Positions 9,048-22,825 are shown, counted from the stretch's first letter. The stretch: DNA of 64,000 bases from Paraphaeosphaeria minitans (GCA_015832175.1 WJXW01000018.1:310001-374000); one strand, 5' to 3'. The notes: generated from the sequence alone by a model not told the origin. Program-made: numbers and translations.

Positions 9048-12000
9048 TTGGTGGGCAAGGATGGGGGATGTGTGGTGAGGTGGGGTTTGTGACGCTTGGG
9101 TGTGCCTATTTTCTTGATATTGAGGCATGATGGAATTTTTCTCAGACGCAGTGGTAACAGGGAGGTGTATATCTTCCGTTGCAGATGCGGTTGGATACGT
9201 GTCCGAAATCTGTCTGTTAAAGCGCTCTAGATGCATTTCACAGGGTTGAAGGCCTTCGTGATACGGCCGAATAGTCACACATCTCTTTGGATGATTTTTT
9301 CTCTCTTCGTGGTGGGACGCACTCTGTTGCTGGACTTCTCGCTTGGGTTGCGTTTTCTGCGGTGGCTGTGGGCACAGGGACGGGAAAGTAAAATATTGAA
9401 AGGAAACGACGTGAAGGCCCCCATCTGTGCCGATGCCAGATGATTTGACTAGCTGGTTCAACTCCCGCGTGGGCAGTTATAGTGTATGGTGAACAGGCAG
9501 GGTCTATCCCCAATCATCCGCGACCTGCCGCCGATCCACTAGAAGTTGTAAAAGTGTGAAGAAAGTCTCAGCCGAGCCATGGTCAGAAGAATTCAGTTCG
9601 ACTGAAAAGGAGGTCTTCCGCAGAGAGTTCCGAAAGGTTATGCAAGTCTACTAGTTGCATGATGGGTTGATAGGTTGATAGGCGGACTTCAGCCTCAGCC
9701 AAAGACCCTGGTCCAACCACTGGCTAGCTGTAGGTAGGTATCTAGGCATCTTAGTCGCTTGGACGTATCTGAAACCGCAGTTCCAGGCAGCAGCAAGCTG
9801 TTCTATCCACTTCGCCAAGAGCCAACGTATAGAATACTACTGTGCTAATAGTTGAGTCTACTAGGACATCAAATTGTGCTTTATGTTGAGCTTCCTCACT
9901 ACAGACAACGCAGTTCCATATTAAATTATGGAAGACATGCACTCTCTCAATATGCTCTAACTGCATTGAGTTGAAAGTCGTCGAATGGTAATGCCTTCAT
10001 ATCAGCCTGGTCACGTCTGATGTTGCGCACATTGCTTACGCAATTTTTGCCGCCATGGTGTAAATACCAGGCACAGGCGCTGTGTTCTTTCAAGCATGCC
10101 CGAGCTTTGAGGTAAAGCAACTGCGCATCTGAAGAGAACGTCAAACCGCAACGGAGTGAGAAGATGGTCGTACGGCATATCACCGCCAAAGGCATTCAAA
10201 AGAAAAAACGGGACACTGATAGTACCTGTACCTCTCCACGGTGCAGAGATCAAGTGTCATGTCCTACGGCTCTGCTAATGGCAAAGACGACATGGTGGCG
10301 CTTCCCGGGGAGAATATTCCAAATAGGTCGTATAAAGATACAACCGGCTAGTGAAATCCAGGCACCACTTTTTCATCACAGTCAATGAATTGAAGGATCG
10401 TAGGTTCGATGAACCGCACTCTGACAGCCATCCGCAGCCAAAGAATGACACAGTAAAGATCTGGTCCTTTGCGAGGAGTTTTCGAAGACCGGTCAACAGC
10501 CTCTTGTGGTCGACAACATACACTTGTGCGTGGATGCTATTGATCCGTCGCGCGGCGGCGATTACCGTGGCAAGGTCCAGCGACGGTACAGTGACGACAC
10601 TGAAGCCCGTATGGCTAACTCCTACATCTGAGGCTGCGCGGCCAGATCTTAGTGATGAAATTGTCGGCCCGGTTATTCGTGCTGCAATTTCATTGTTTTG
10701 GGAGGCACTAGCTGCAGCTGCGGTAGCCTCACGAAGGAAGTGCGACATGATTCTTTGGCCACTGATGGGTGTCTCGGGACTTGTGTTCTTCGGGTGGTCC
10801 AGACAGGCAGCGTTCATACAGCCCCGAAGTGGATGGGAGTACTTAAAACACAACGTTTATGTGCAATGCTAATTTCCCTAGGAATTTGATGGCGTGAGTT
10901 ACTTAGAACATCTGTGAGTTGTAGCCCCATATTTGGAGTGCGTTATACATTACCCGCAGACGCAATTTCGCGTACAAACTCTAGCGGAAGATGTCAGCAT
11001 CATAATAATTGAATGATAAAACTTTAAAGACATCTCCGTGGAATTTGTATGGAAAGTAAATGGCATTCGTCCAACATGTAAAGTACAGTTTCAGGCCAGA
11101 GACAATACAGTCGTGCAACAATCTTGGAGTTGTAGACATAGTCAATAAAAAGCACAAGCGATCGAAATACTATAGTTTGGCTGAATGAGACGAGTCTGGA
11201 TTGCAGGTGTGAAGACCGAAAACGAATTCCAGCATATGTCCAAGCCACAGCCTCAACCTTCATCGAGGGACAGGCTGCCCTGCCGGTTCTCTGCTGCCCA
11301 GTCAGCTCCCGAAAATCTTTGGATTGACCAAAAGACTCTATCTGTCTTAGATGCTTGGTGGATCGATGCTATACATGCCCGTCGACCCGCATGTTCTCCA
11401 GATTGCGCTCCAGGCGACTCTAGCTTTTGTCTAGTCGCTCTGTGACGAAAGGGACAGCGTGTCTGATTCGCAGAAGACTCTCCTACAACTTTAAATGTAT
11501 TCGCCATCATGGTTGTATGGGGAGACTGCTGATGCGGTGTGGACGATCGACGTCAAGTGGCTTAAGGGATGCGCGGAATCGCGGTGCGACGAGTGATCGA
11601 CGAGAAGGTCACCTATGGGCATGTCACCGGTAAAATTGGCGACTTGAAGGTGGATAGGATTGTTAGTGGTTTTGTTAAGAGGCCGAGGCTGGCGTTGACG
11701 GAGTTACTGCTGGCCCAGGAGGAGAGAAGCGCTGATAACAGCGAACAGGCTTGTCGCATAAGGCCATGTAGGGCCTGAATGTCGTGAAGAGCCCCCTGGA
11801 AGATTTTCCTGCCCGTAGAACCACTGGCAGTCATTCGTTTTCTCAGTGATGTCGAGGTGAATGATGTGTCACGTGATGTAGGAATTTTCCGTGAAGAACT
11901 CCGCACGTTTTGACCGTCCAAGCCTGGATGGTGGATAGTTATTTCCGAAAGAGGCCCAGTTACTTGTTCGCAGTCGTTCATTTTGCCTGTAACGTGAAAA

Positions 12001-13814
12001 TCGAGACAAGCCCCTGGGGAAGGTCGCCCTCATAAGGACAGCAGCGACCCGCCCCCTTGACTGGTTTTACCATTACACTGCCTAATCCCTGCATTAAACA
12101 GCTTCTTCTTATCACGTACTTAACCCTCTACACGGCTTTTGCGGTCAGTGATACCTTCCTAAACCTCTCTTTGCGTTGACCCGCCACCTCGTTGGCGGTA
12201 GCGACCGAGATCATGCACGCAAAGCAGATCTGGGAGTCCAGCGCTACTGGCCCGGCATGCATGTACTTGGGCAAGCATATCGCATGAGATCGTTGCTGCA
12301 GGGCCTGATTGGACCCTCGATGTTGCGGGTCTTGTGTACAGTAGGGTGACGATTCGCTCGGAGTCGACCGTGAGATAAAGGCGCAATGTCAAATGGTCTG
12401 TGGAGCGGGGCGGAACCCTATGATGACAACTATTGATCCACAGTGGGATGGTGCCCACCTGGCAGACACATCAGATGCGAACTGTCGGCACGTGGGAGTG
12501 AAGGGATGAACCTTGAAGAAAGCTGCTTGGAATGGGGCAAGGCTAGAATGCGGAGGTTTCTGGAGGCTTTACTGGGTCGACTAATGCAACGGACCGCATG
12601 TTCGTTGCGTCACAGCATGATGTACTGCTCTAATGCTGTGCAGCTTTATCCTCGGAAGCTTCCAAAAAGAGATCTATGGCATACAAAAGTAGTACGAGTG
12701 GAGATACGATGGTGCAGTGCAACAGGCTGATGGAGGAGAAGGACATCAAACAGTAGCCGCGGACTTGTGATTGGAAGTAGCCTTTCAGTGTTTACGCAAT
12801 GACTATGAGCAGCGACCCAAAAAACGAACGGACTAGTGCCCTTCCACCTAGTTCTTTAAGACTTATTGAATATTTCTTTTGAACACTTGCTTGGCGATAG
12901 AGCCGGACAAAGCGCTTTGGGCATGCCGTCGTGAATGTGCAGCCGACAATGTCCAATGTCGTCTGAACAGACTTCTGCACCGCCACACATCACTACTTCA
13001 CGATGCGCAAACAGAGGAATCGCCCGCCAAGCTCTATTATTGCAATGCTAACTCACTTACAGCTCCAAGTTTTGAAACTACAGGCTCACGACCAGGCTGA
13101 ATCAAGGGTTGAACGGCGGTCATTATTCCCGCCATCCCGTGCCGCCCACACTGAAACACAACGTCGGTAACACAACATATAGATACCTTGACCCATGCAC
13201 CACAGAAGGATCCTCATCTGCATTGCGCTTCCCCCTGAAAAACTAAGTTCAAAATCCCTCACGCACATCTGCCGTAGTACATAGTCCTAGGCGCCGACCA
13301 TCGGCGACGTTCAGCTTACCCGGTGTGTGCACACAAATCGTCAACGGAAGCAGCAGTGATCGTCTACTCCGCTTCCCCCAGTATAAGGACACGTCGGCGT
13401 CCTCCAAACAGGCAGGTCTGAATGAAGATCAAGATGGATAGGTATTGCTCGCGCGGCTCGGAATGTTACCCTCCGACGGAAGACGCCCCATTGCCAACGC
13501 TCGAGCTCGTAGATTCTGCACAGACACAATATTAAAAATTTGCATCACACCGAGAATACGATTTGCGGCGCCAAGGTGAAAAATCCTACCAAGATGCTTG
13601 TGTACAGACTACGATACGCGCCCAATGTTACCCAAACAAGCGAATGAGAGACTTTTAGGCCGCCCAATGTCCGCGGAGCAAAACGACGCCCAAGAAACAG
13701 TATGCAAGGAATGCGAGCGCCGTCCCAGATTATGAAGGGTTGGAAAGTAATAATGCCGAGTAAAACAACGATGCGTCACCGCCATTTTGTACGCGGAAAG
13801 GAAAAGCGACAGCC
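9048..13814. other. 4.8-kb region without a supported gene
   Basis: A long gap between the housekeeping block and the transporter. Many short open frames exist on both strands, none with a recognisable family or convincing splice structure. The longest are minus-strand frames at 10275-10748 (Ala/Ser-rich N-terminus, then a plausible mixed sequence) and 11613-11981. They could be remnants or lineage-specific genes. No transposase, reverse transcriptase or terminal repeat was recognised by eye. Confidence 0.45.
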
Positions 13815-16800
13815 TCACTGAGCGATCTCTAGAAAATCGTCCTCACCCGCGGGCCCCACGTTCAGCGACACGTCCTCGTACAAGGATTTGAACCAGCTAC
13901 CTTCGCGCTCGAGGAGCTTGTATGGCTCGCCATACTCCACAAGCTGGCCCTGGTTCATCACAATGACCTTATCGAAGTCAAGCACGGTGTCAAGCTTGTG
14001 GGCAACGGCAATAATAGTGTGAGCCGTGAACTTCGATCGCAACAAGCGCTGGACGTGAGAGTCTGAGGCTTGATCCAAACTGCGGCGGGATCAGTCAGGG
14101 TCGAGTGGGTGGACATCATAGGGCGACTACTTACTTGCTAGTTGCTTCATCGAGCACGAGGACACTCCCTTTGTCCTTCCTCAGGATCGCGCGAGCAAGA
14201 CAGAAGAGCTGCCGCTGCCCATGCGAGAAGTGCAGGTCTTCAACATCGACGTCCAGCGGATGCGCATACTTGCTCTCGTCGCCCTTGCTTACGACGGTGT
14301 CCCAAAGCTGCACATCCTTGAGTGCCTGCATGATGGCTTTGTCGTTGCTTTGCTGCAGAGGGTCGGCGTTCAGCCGAATGGAGCCTGGCAAAAGATACGC
14401 GTCTTGAGGGAGACCGATTAATCTTGATCGTACAGTCTGGCGAGGGATTCGGTGGAGGGGAAGACCGTCGATGGTAATGGATCCGGCCGAGAGTTCGATC
14501 ATACGAAAAAGCGACAGGACAAGTGAAGACTTGCCGCTTCCAGTGCGACCGACGATTGCAACCTTCTCGCCTGGCGCGATCGAGATGGAGAATTTCGAGA
14601 TGACAGGTTCATATGGCCGGTAACATGCGGTAACATCCTTGAAATCTATCTTGCCATCGCCAGGCCAGCTTGGCGGCGGCACCTGGTCCTCTCCCTCCAA
14701 GTCTTCGCTGATCGCATCAGTGGTGAAGGTCTTGATACGCGCAACACTTCCGATGTGTGTCTCCAGCTGCGTCCACCAGTGAATGAGCAGCTTGATGCTC
14801 TGAGAGAAGAGAATGACGTTGAGCAAAGCGACACCGACGTAGCCGGCGCTGAGCTTCCCTTTGAGCACGACTACCAGTATGATGAGGAGAGTGGCTACGG
14901 CTGCGACAATGAGATCCAGTACCAGAGTCAGCCAACGCTGCACGGCGAAGAGCAGATAGAAGGGACGTTGGCTGCGATCCAGTAGCTCTCTGGCTTTCTC
15001 TTTGAGAAAGTCTTGCCACCCGAAAGCTCGGATAGTGGCTAGACCCTCTAATATCTCGTTAAATTGTGTGTATAGAGGCGATTTGGCTTCGAGGTCGAGG
15101 AACCGTAGCTGTCTCGAGGTGCGCAGGTAGAACTTCTGTATAAAGTAGACACTCCCACCAACTATGGGGAAGGAGATGGTTGCAAATGGAGAGGCGACGG
15201 CGATGAGAATCATTTGGGCGATACACAAGATGAAAGCTATTCTTTGTTAGTCGGTTCAGTGAGGAAATTCCAGCAGATTGACTCACTTGCGAAAGTGTTC
15301 AGCGCAGAAACGGGCAGCTCCATGTCAATGAGCATGAGATCCTGACTGAAGCGGTTCAGAGTGACACCGGTATCAGTGGATGCAAAGAACGACATTGGAG
15401 AGCCAAGAACCGTATCTAGGAGTCTCTTGTGAAAAGCGATGCCCGAACGTGGGACCATCTCAATGATGAGTTGCCAACAGCTGATAATAAGGAATATCAT
15501 AGCTCCGACACCAAGAGCAGCGTATACGCCAAGGTAGTATCCAAGTCGCCGATTAGGAAACTCGTTGTTATACTCAGCCCAGAGCTTTACCCAAATCGTG
15601 GGGAATGATTGTCCAAAGATGAACAGCGTGACCGATACCATGAAGATAAGAGCGGCACTCCAGCCTACAGATTTGATGTAGTAGTAGTAGACGGCCACAT
15701 CACCTGTGCGACGGTTGGTCTCCGCCTGGATGTCGTCTTCAGTGACCATGCCGTTTTTCGCACGCTCGGAGTACCGCGGCGGTGCTTCATAGATGTGCTT
15801 CTCGGGAACAAAGTCCCAGTCGGGAGGGGGCAGGTCGAAGTTAGCGACATATCCACTGGTTGCGTTTAACTTTTCGAATGTGCCTTGCTCTAAGATGCTG
15901 CCTTCTTTGCTGAGCACGACGATGCGGTCGCAGTACGGCAAGCGTTTTGCTGCAGATGAAGAGGATTAGTGTCCGTGGGCAGGAGGGGCAAAGCTGGAGA
16001 GTGCGTACCCGATGAAGATGCGATAATGACGGTGGATCTGCATCTTCGAAGAAGACCATTGCGACCGAAGAGACTATGCCACACACGGTTTTCGGTCTGA
16101 CCGTCAAGCCCACTCAGGCAATCATCGAGGATGACGATGTCCCTTTGAGCATAGACTGCTCTCGCAAGAGCCTATCAAACGCGGGAGTTAGTCATGGGCA
16201 CGGTATGGTGGGGTCATTGGTTGGGTGCTCTCACAATACGCTGGCTCTGACCCCCACTCAATGCAATGCCCTTACTGCCGATCTGCGTCTGGTCTCCTTG
16301 CGGCATTTGGCGCAGATCTTCGTCTAAAGCGCAGCTGCGAACGACCGCTGCATACCATCGCTGATCGAATTCCGATGCTCCGATGATGCTCTTTTGTACT
16401 GTGCCATTCACGTGCCACGGCGTCTGATCGCACAAGGCGATGCGCATGGACGACAGCTGGACTGTGCCACCCATTACTGGGAGCTCACCTAGCATAGCCT
16501 TGATCAATGTCGATTTGCCGCAGCCTACCGGACCCACGACCATGGTAATCCTACCTCGTGGGACAGCCAGGTTTATCGCTTGCAGGCAGCTTGTTGCTTG
16601 CTTTTCCTTGTCCCATCCAAAATATCCATTCTCAATTAACACGGCCGTTGAGGATATAGACCCGAGCTCTCGGACGTTTAAGGAGAAGCGACTCTTCTGG
16701 GATTCGTCCGAATCCTTGTCAGATTCATCGCCTAAGTCTGACGTTGACCCAAGGGTCCCGATCAGATATGGAGACCGACGATGCTCAGCCTGGGTTGGGG

Positions 16801-19012
16801 TGACAAGGAACGTTTGGATTCTCTGAAACGAGCCGACCCCGCCCATGAATGAAGACAAAGACATAATGAGCGAGCTGAGAGGCTCCGACAAGAGCGTGAA
16901 GAGCGAAAGCGACGTGAAAACCTTGGCTGTATCAAGCGTGCTGGTGCCGTTGCTCTTTTGCGCAAGGACAGAGAACACCGCAAAAGTAAGGATAGGCGAC
17001 AACAGCGGAGAGGAAAATGCTGTAGTCATGTAAGCACGCGTCTTCAAGGTGATGTTGCAGTTACTTACATATCGCCATTGTCCAGATCAGAAGCTTCCTG
17101 AACTTCCTTGATATGGTGAGCTCCTCGACGCGCAGACGATGCAGGTCCGCTCGCAATACATCTGTAAGGCCGGTCATCTTGACCCCACGTATGGAGCTCA
17201 ACATAGCGGTTGTGGCTGCAATCCGTCGCTCGATGCCCTCCAGCCACAAGGCTTGTTTTTGCATCACCATACTAGTTGCGACAAGCGACCCACCAAAAGA
17301 TACTGTAATACGAGGTCAGCCAGTGCTACCGCAAGCGCAAAGAAAGTTACTTACAGACCGCTACTCCAATGGGGACAGTGCAGGCAATACCGAGCTGTCG
17401 TTGAAGCAAGTAAATGGCCAGTCCGACCTCAATAGTGTTTGCCCAGATCTCGTGGCCAGTCTGCATGCCCGTAACAATGCGCTCTATGTCAGCGCTCATC
17501 AAAGTGAGTGATGATGCCGTATCCACATCGTTCAATGGGACGGCTACAGCCTTATTGTAGAGCATTGATATGAGACCGCCCCGCATCATCGTGATGAACC
17601 GAAAGGTTAAATGCTGATATTGCCCAGTGGATACCTTGAGAGTCATCAGTACCAGCAAGTATCGTTCATGGGCTACATACCGCAATCCCCACATACACAA
17701 TGACGTATGCGCCAATCAACCCATATCCTACGTTACTTGTTTGGGCAGACTGAGCCTGTTCCGAGTACGATACGGCGCGGTTGATGAGAAATGGCTGGCA
17801 GAAATTGAACGCCATGAGACAGACGCGGGGCGGTACAACTGCCAGGATGGGCAATTTGAGTTTCCCCAAGGTGGTAACAAATAGCGAGTTCGAACCAACT
17901 TGCGCCACTGTCGATGTCAGCCCATTCCGCATGCCGTTTGAGAGTGGCCGCGACCGCTGGGGCTTACCCTTGTCCCATGCTGATCTAATGATCCCATGGA
18001 GATAATCAGCGCGGAGGTACTTGTCTAGTTGATACAGGTCGTCGATGGAGAGAGTGTTATTGAACCCTTTCTTGAGCAGCGCATTCTGCCACCAGAACAG
18101 TGAGCGACTGTAGACACCAGCAGCAGCCTCTGGAGTCTCGTCGGTGTGGCCCGGCAGCAGAAGATTTCCCTTTCCTTTCGCCTCGAAAGCCGCGAGGAAG
18201 ACTTTGACTCCAACTCTAGTGCTAAACAGAATCGATATTTGGTCCAGCTGTTCGTCAAGGGAAAAACTGCGTGAGCGAGCAGTGTCAAGAAGGACCGTGA
18301 AGACGAGGTATACGTTGAGCCAAAAGGAAGTCCGGATGCATCGCGAATGCTCGAAGTAAGACAGGGTGCCCAGCACGAGCGCTCCCACGAAACCTGAAGA
18401 AGCACCCAGTCAGTACACGCAGTGAACGCTGTTGCGGCATCTCTTGGGGAGCACGCGAATTAACTCACTGAGAACGGCTGAAGGAACTGCTGCATCGCTC
18501 CTGAACCCGCGGTGGTTGATCCAAAGTATCAGGAGGGCGACGTCAAAGCCTGCAAGACTGAGCAAAGAAGCTAGTTAGCGATGAACTTAATGATGTGGTG
18601 GATCAAGACGAAGGTGCACATCCTCCGAACTCGCGGAAGCAGCGAGATAACATACAATAACCATGCAATCTATTGCCCACGATTAGCTATGATATCAATT
18701 TTCGAGTGGAGAAGGATCTTCACTTACAAGTTTCGTTGGTAATAACAGGGATGCCGAGGTCTTTTTGCTTTTCCGCCAGAGGTATCCTATTCTGAGGGGA
18801 GCGATGCATAAAATCAATGCGATAGGTGCTATAGATAGGAAGGCATCTTCAAAAAGAAGAGTAAAATCGAAACCTCCTCGACCTTGGGGTACGATTAGCA
18901 GAGATTCTGTGTGTACACAGATCAACATACAGTGTGCACCAGCATAAGGACCGATTGTGTTGTCGACAGCGGCACAGCGCTGGCTGGAGTCTGATGCCAT
19001 TGAGTGGTCCAA
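13815..19012 (-). CDS. ABCC-type (MRP) full-length ABC transporter
   Basis: Thirteen exons, complement of 13815-14079, 14135-15236, 15287-15949, 16009-16171, 16235-17019, 17069-17302, 17355-17634, 17681-17907, 17968-18393, 18469-18557, 18656-18669, 18728-18882, 18931-19012; the sum is 4,485 nt, 1,494 aa. The N-terminal TMD0 opens CRGGFDFTLLFED. The first membrane domain is followed by NBD1 with Walker A GPVGCGKST (about residue 663), signature LSGGQSQR and Walker B DIVILDDC. A second membrane domain is followed by NBD2 with Walker A GRTGSGKSS (about 1267), degenerate signature FSHGQ and Walker B VLVLDEATS. This order is that of MRP/ABCC exporters of conjugates and metabolites. It is divergent from the NRPS, so it probably exports or detoxifies the peptide. 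The start could instead be the Met at 19000. Confidence 0.9.
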
Positions 19013-22000
19013 AGATCAGTTACCTTTCCTGAGGTCGATATTCAGCACATTAGATGGAAAGTTGATGGGATCTGAAGGTTCACAGTCAGGAGCCGACATG
19101 CGACCATGGGCTACTAGCCAGTGCTGATTTCATCAGCCGGCACGATACTGCAATCGACACTCAAAGGCGTGACAAGGCCGGTCGTTGGCTATGGGGCCCG
19201 ATTAGAACATGCTGTAGGTATGTCGATCTTCAACAGTTGTGAACTTGTCATGTAATACTCCATCCCAGCTCGCTTGGGCTAAGAATGCAACCCCGTAAAG
19301 CGCACGGCTAGCTCTCCGGTTTCAACAGAAAATCCTGCTTCTGTTCTTGGAGCAACGGACGACTTAGATCGGATCCTGGCTTCAGTGCATCGTCCAGGAT
19401 CAAGCATTGCGCGTTTTTCAATCGCCTGCGTCCTGGATGATCAGTGCAAGGATGCCAAGCTCATGGCTGGGGGCCGAGCGATGGCATTATCAAAGTTGAT
19501 TCGTGTGCCTGGGCGGCTCTTTGACGTACCATGCGTCTGCACAATTATGGATGTGGCGCTGATCGTTACTTCAAACGCGGGAAAACCTGACCCAGACTGT
19601 ACGAACAATCTATTTGCTGTACTAACCAGAACCCTACAATAGACCCTGAGTACACGTTACATCTCACTACAGCGTAGCAACATGCAACTCGCCACTGCCA
19701 AACAACGGGTCTATCACATAGCTAGAGGATCCGGGTCTACGGGTTCACCTTGCCTAAAGGTGGCGTGGTAATACTATTCGCTACTTGGGATGAACATCAT
19801 GGGTAATATGCCAAGGCCGACTTGAAGTGGTTAAAGTGACGCTGAATCATCTTTACGCTGGATATGTACAATCAGGGCTGTATAATACTTCAACCAAAGA
19901 TATTGTACGGAGGCATTAGATCGGTTAGTTTTGTTCTGGTGTAACTGACCTCATTCCAGTGTCATGCCATGGGCTGGTCATTGTGTGCGCCGAGCCAAGT
20001 CCGGTTCTCGCCACACCCTGTATGCTGCGGCCCACTGTAGCATAGCTCCTTCTAGCGATTTGAATGACTAACTCACCGGACTCGTCTCGAGGATGCACTG
20101 CACTAGAATATGTGGATTCCATATGCTCCTTGTTTCCCTCAGCTCCGCCGACTTGCGACTCTCGGGATTGAGCGAAGGCATCGACCAAGATTGAGCAGCC
20201 GCCTTATCGTCGAAGGTAATTGGCGGAAGGATCCGCCAGCATCCGAAACTGAAGGTTTCCGCAAGCCATGTACCACAACATCCTCTGCGGAGGGCTGCCG
20301 CGTGGAGCATTGCATCTCAACAGAGATTGTTTTCTTTATTAGTGGGTGCGAATCGACGATGACATCACTTTCCGTCCGTGGCGTGATATTCGAGAATCAT
20401 GCACTGCTCGTGCTGAGGGCACTTACCTGAGAGGTTATCCCAAATTTTTCATCATGTAGAGCCAGTTCAGTTCTGTGACCCAAGGCTTCCCCCGAAGTAA
20501 ACGACACATGCACCAACCCTCGGTAGTAAGAAAAACTACGTCTATGAGGGCGTCGTCGTGCTTCTGGAAGTGTGTAAATTCGATGTGATACGAACGATGT
20601 CACTAAAACCAGATAAATAGGTTACGTGAAGGGTAAGCAGGAGCTCGTGTTACATGTCTACTTTCAGCCGAGCAGCTAAGCGCTGCGCTAGTTTTGTATG
20701 GATGTCGGCAGAATGGCGTAGTGTGGACAAGCGAGTATCCACCAGCAATGCAGACATTTCAGGCGGGTAGCAAAATGAAGGTGTACGCACGAGAGAGTCT
20801 ACCTCGAGGCCCTGAATGCTGTGGTCTGCAGTTAGCGGGTTTGGAACAGCAAGATCTGAACGCCACATTCTTTTGTGTGATCTTGCCATGTACCAGGGTA
20901 GGTGTGACGTAGATTATATCGACTTCGTATTTCAGGCAGAGTACTCCGACTGTTCCTCAAGTCACGCTAGTGATCCCTGTGTAGTCATTGCCGGTATTCT
21001 CCTCTCACGGCAACGTAGTTGTTCGGGTGTTCGTAAAGGAGGCGATATAGTGCACGAACTTCGTATGGCTAAATCAAGAGGGTCTGGGACAGACACCAAG
21101 ACCTTTGACTGCCGTCCCCGGTTGGGCCAAGTACCCCACAATCAATGCTGGTGATCGGCACAGCAGGTGGAGCGGTGCCAGCTATTACTGCGTATTCGGC
21201 GCCATGGGCAGGGTCTGGAAATGGAGTGAAGCCAAAAGCTGTGGCTACCAGAGTGATGATCACTTCACTGCTCACACTCGAAGGAGAATGAGCAGCACCG
21301 GTACATGGGATACGAGCGGAAGAAGCCGTAGGCATCCACTGCAGCTGGGGTTGTCGAGGGGCGGGCCGGAGATGGGAGCGGAAGAGCCGCCATGGTTTCC
21401 GCTACGCTACGGTAGTGTCGTGACCGTTGAGTGGCTGACCGATTGGCAATTGTCAGGTGGGCCGCACGACAGGGGAATGCGTACGAGGCGTCCACAGGGA
21501 GCTGAGCGCGTTTTCGTGGACCCACGACAGGGAATTGGCAGCGTATCATTCATGTTAGGAACGGCAAAACATGACGACGATGGCATGATTGAGACCAGAC
21601 AGCGAGGAGCAAGCAAGTGGTTAAGATGGCTGTGAGGCTGGCAGCTGATGGGGGACATGATGAGTGAGTGTCAGAGAGTTGGCGGGGGACACCGGGGGAC
21701 GTTGACGGAGAGGATGCGCCCGTCCTCTTAGACGGCTAGATCGTTCCACTGTGTCGGGTCGCTTGGCCTTGCACACCAGGAACCAAAGGTGATGGACACA
21801 AACTGGGTATCCGTCGACTTCGCAGGCCCCCTATCACGAATGCAGATTATCCATTGTAGGTAGCTGTTTGCGCAGTCCTATCCGCCTGTCACCGCGACGG
21901 ATGTCACTAATCCGCATCGCATCCTGGACCGAAAGGTGCGTTGGCGCCGAGACGCGTCGCCAGCTCCTTCTCTCCACCACAACTCGTATTTCGTGCGATG

Positions 22001-22825
22001 CGCGACGCATGCATGTCCGTCGGCCGTATTCATATTTTACCTGACCGCCATCGACTTCAGCTCGCTTGCTCCGGTGCGCCGTGGCTAATATGCAGCGCCT
22101 ATTGCACCATCACGTGGCAGCTCCACACTCAACTGATGCATCCAGCGCAGTGCGATGACGATCGCTCCAGCTTTGTAACTACCCCGGAGTTCAGGTTGTC
22201 TTGACAAATACCGATCGTTTGTGGTGTTTTCATGGCTCCATCCGGTCCACCCTGGCCTAGGCCTGGCGCAGCGCAGCGCCTTCGTACACAACGATGTTTA
22301 CCCGTACCCTGAGACCTCAGCAACGGTGGAGAATGAATGCAACCTGAGTATTGTGGCTATTTCGGGCATCGACTGGTGATAATGACCTCATCGGATTCTC
22401 GAAGAATTATGCTGGATTAGACCTCGTTCAGGAGGCGTCTCGGGGTCTGGTAACCCCCCGGAATGAGTAGTGTGAACCGACTATTTCGTCAATTGCACCA
22501 TCCTGATTTTGACCATGGTCCCTTGTTGCTGTAGTTTTGTGGAAATATTATTGACCATCTGCGAATCGTTCCCGGGTCTCGTGTGGGTCGGTTGATTGCA
22601 GAGCGCGTAAGCAATTCCCCCTGTACAAATTCTCCAAATGCTAGAGCTGCCCGTTACTGATCCAGAGAGGCAGCTAAAATTTGGCTTCCTCAGATCGACA
22701 AAGCTGTTTGAAACTTCATAAGCTTTCATTGTCTTTCGCCGCAATTTCTGTACGCCGATTGAGTGGACTCGGGGCTGCAGTGTTGTACGTATATCCCGAA
22801 TTATAATATCTAACTTTTAGCTCCA
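19013..22825. promoter_or_regulatory. 3.8-kb divergent spacer between transporter and NRPS
   Basis: Both flanking genes start at its edges, so it should contain both promoters. That is far longer than a normal shared promoter. No gene is supported. Short frames (for example 21105-21635 plus, 19925-20310 minus) have no family resemblance. An AT-rich run TTATAATATC at 22801-22810 lies about 16 bp before the NRPS ATG, and an inverted repeat lies at 22441-22460. Confidence 0.5.
22441..22460. promoter_or_regulatory. inverted repeat CGGGG-N10-CCCCG upstream of the NRPS
   Basis: A perfect 5-bp inverted repeat with a 10-bp spacer, about 366 bp before the NRPS start codon. Paired CGG/CCG triplets in inverted orientation are the typical target of fungal Zn(II)2Cys6 dimers. 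That it is a real operator is inference. No such regulator is encoded in this window. Confidence 0.3.

Noticed and set aside
10275..10872. Overlapping frames of 192 codons (minus) and 173 codons (plus)
   Set aside because: Neither shows a family, a signal or splice structure; two overlapping long frames on opposite strands in GC-balanced DNA are easily chance.
11613..11981. 122-codon minus-strand frame
   Set aside because: Ser/Leu-rich sequence without a recognisable domain; no supporting exons were found.
19925..20310. Minus-strand frames with a donor-like site in the NRPS/transporter spacer
   Set aside because: A GTGAGT donor follows one frame, but no acceptor leads to a convincing second exon.
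21105..21635. 176-codon plus-strand frame in the spacer
   Set aside because: Composition is Arg/Gly/Ser-rich and irregular with no domain; probably chance.
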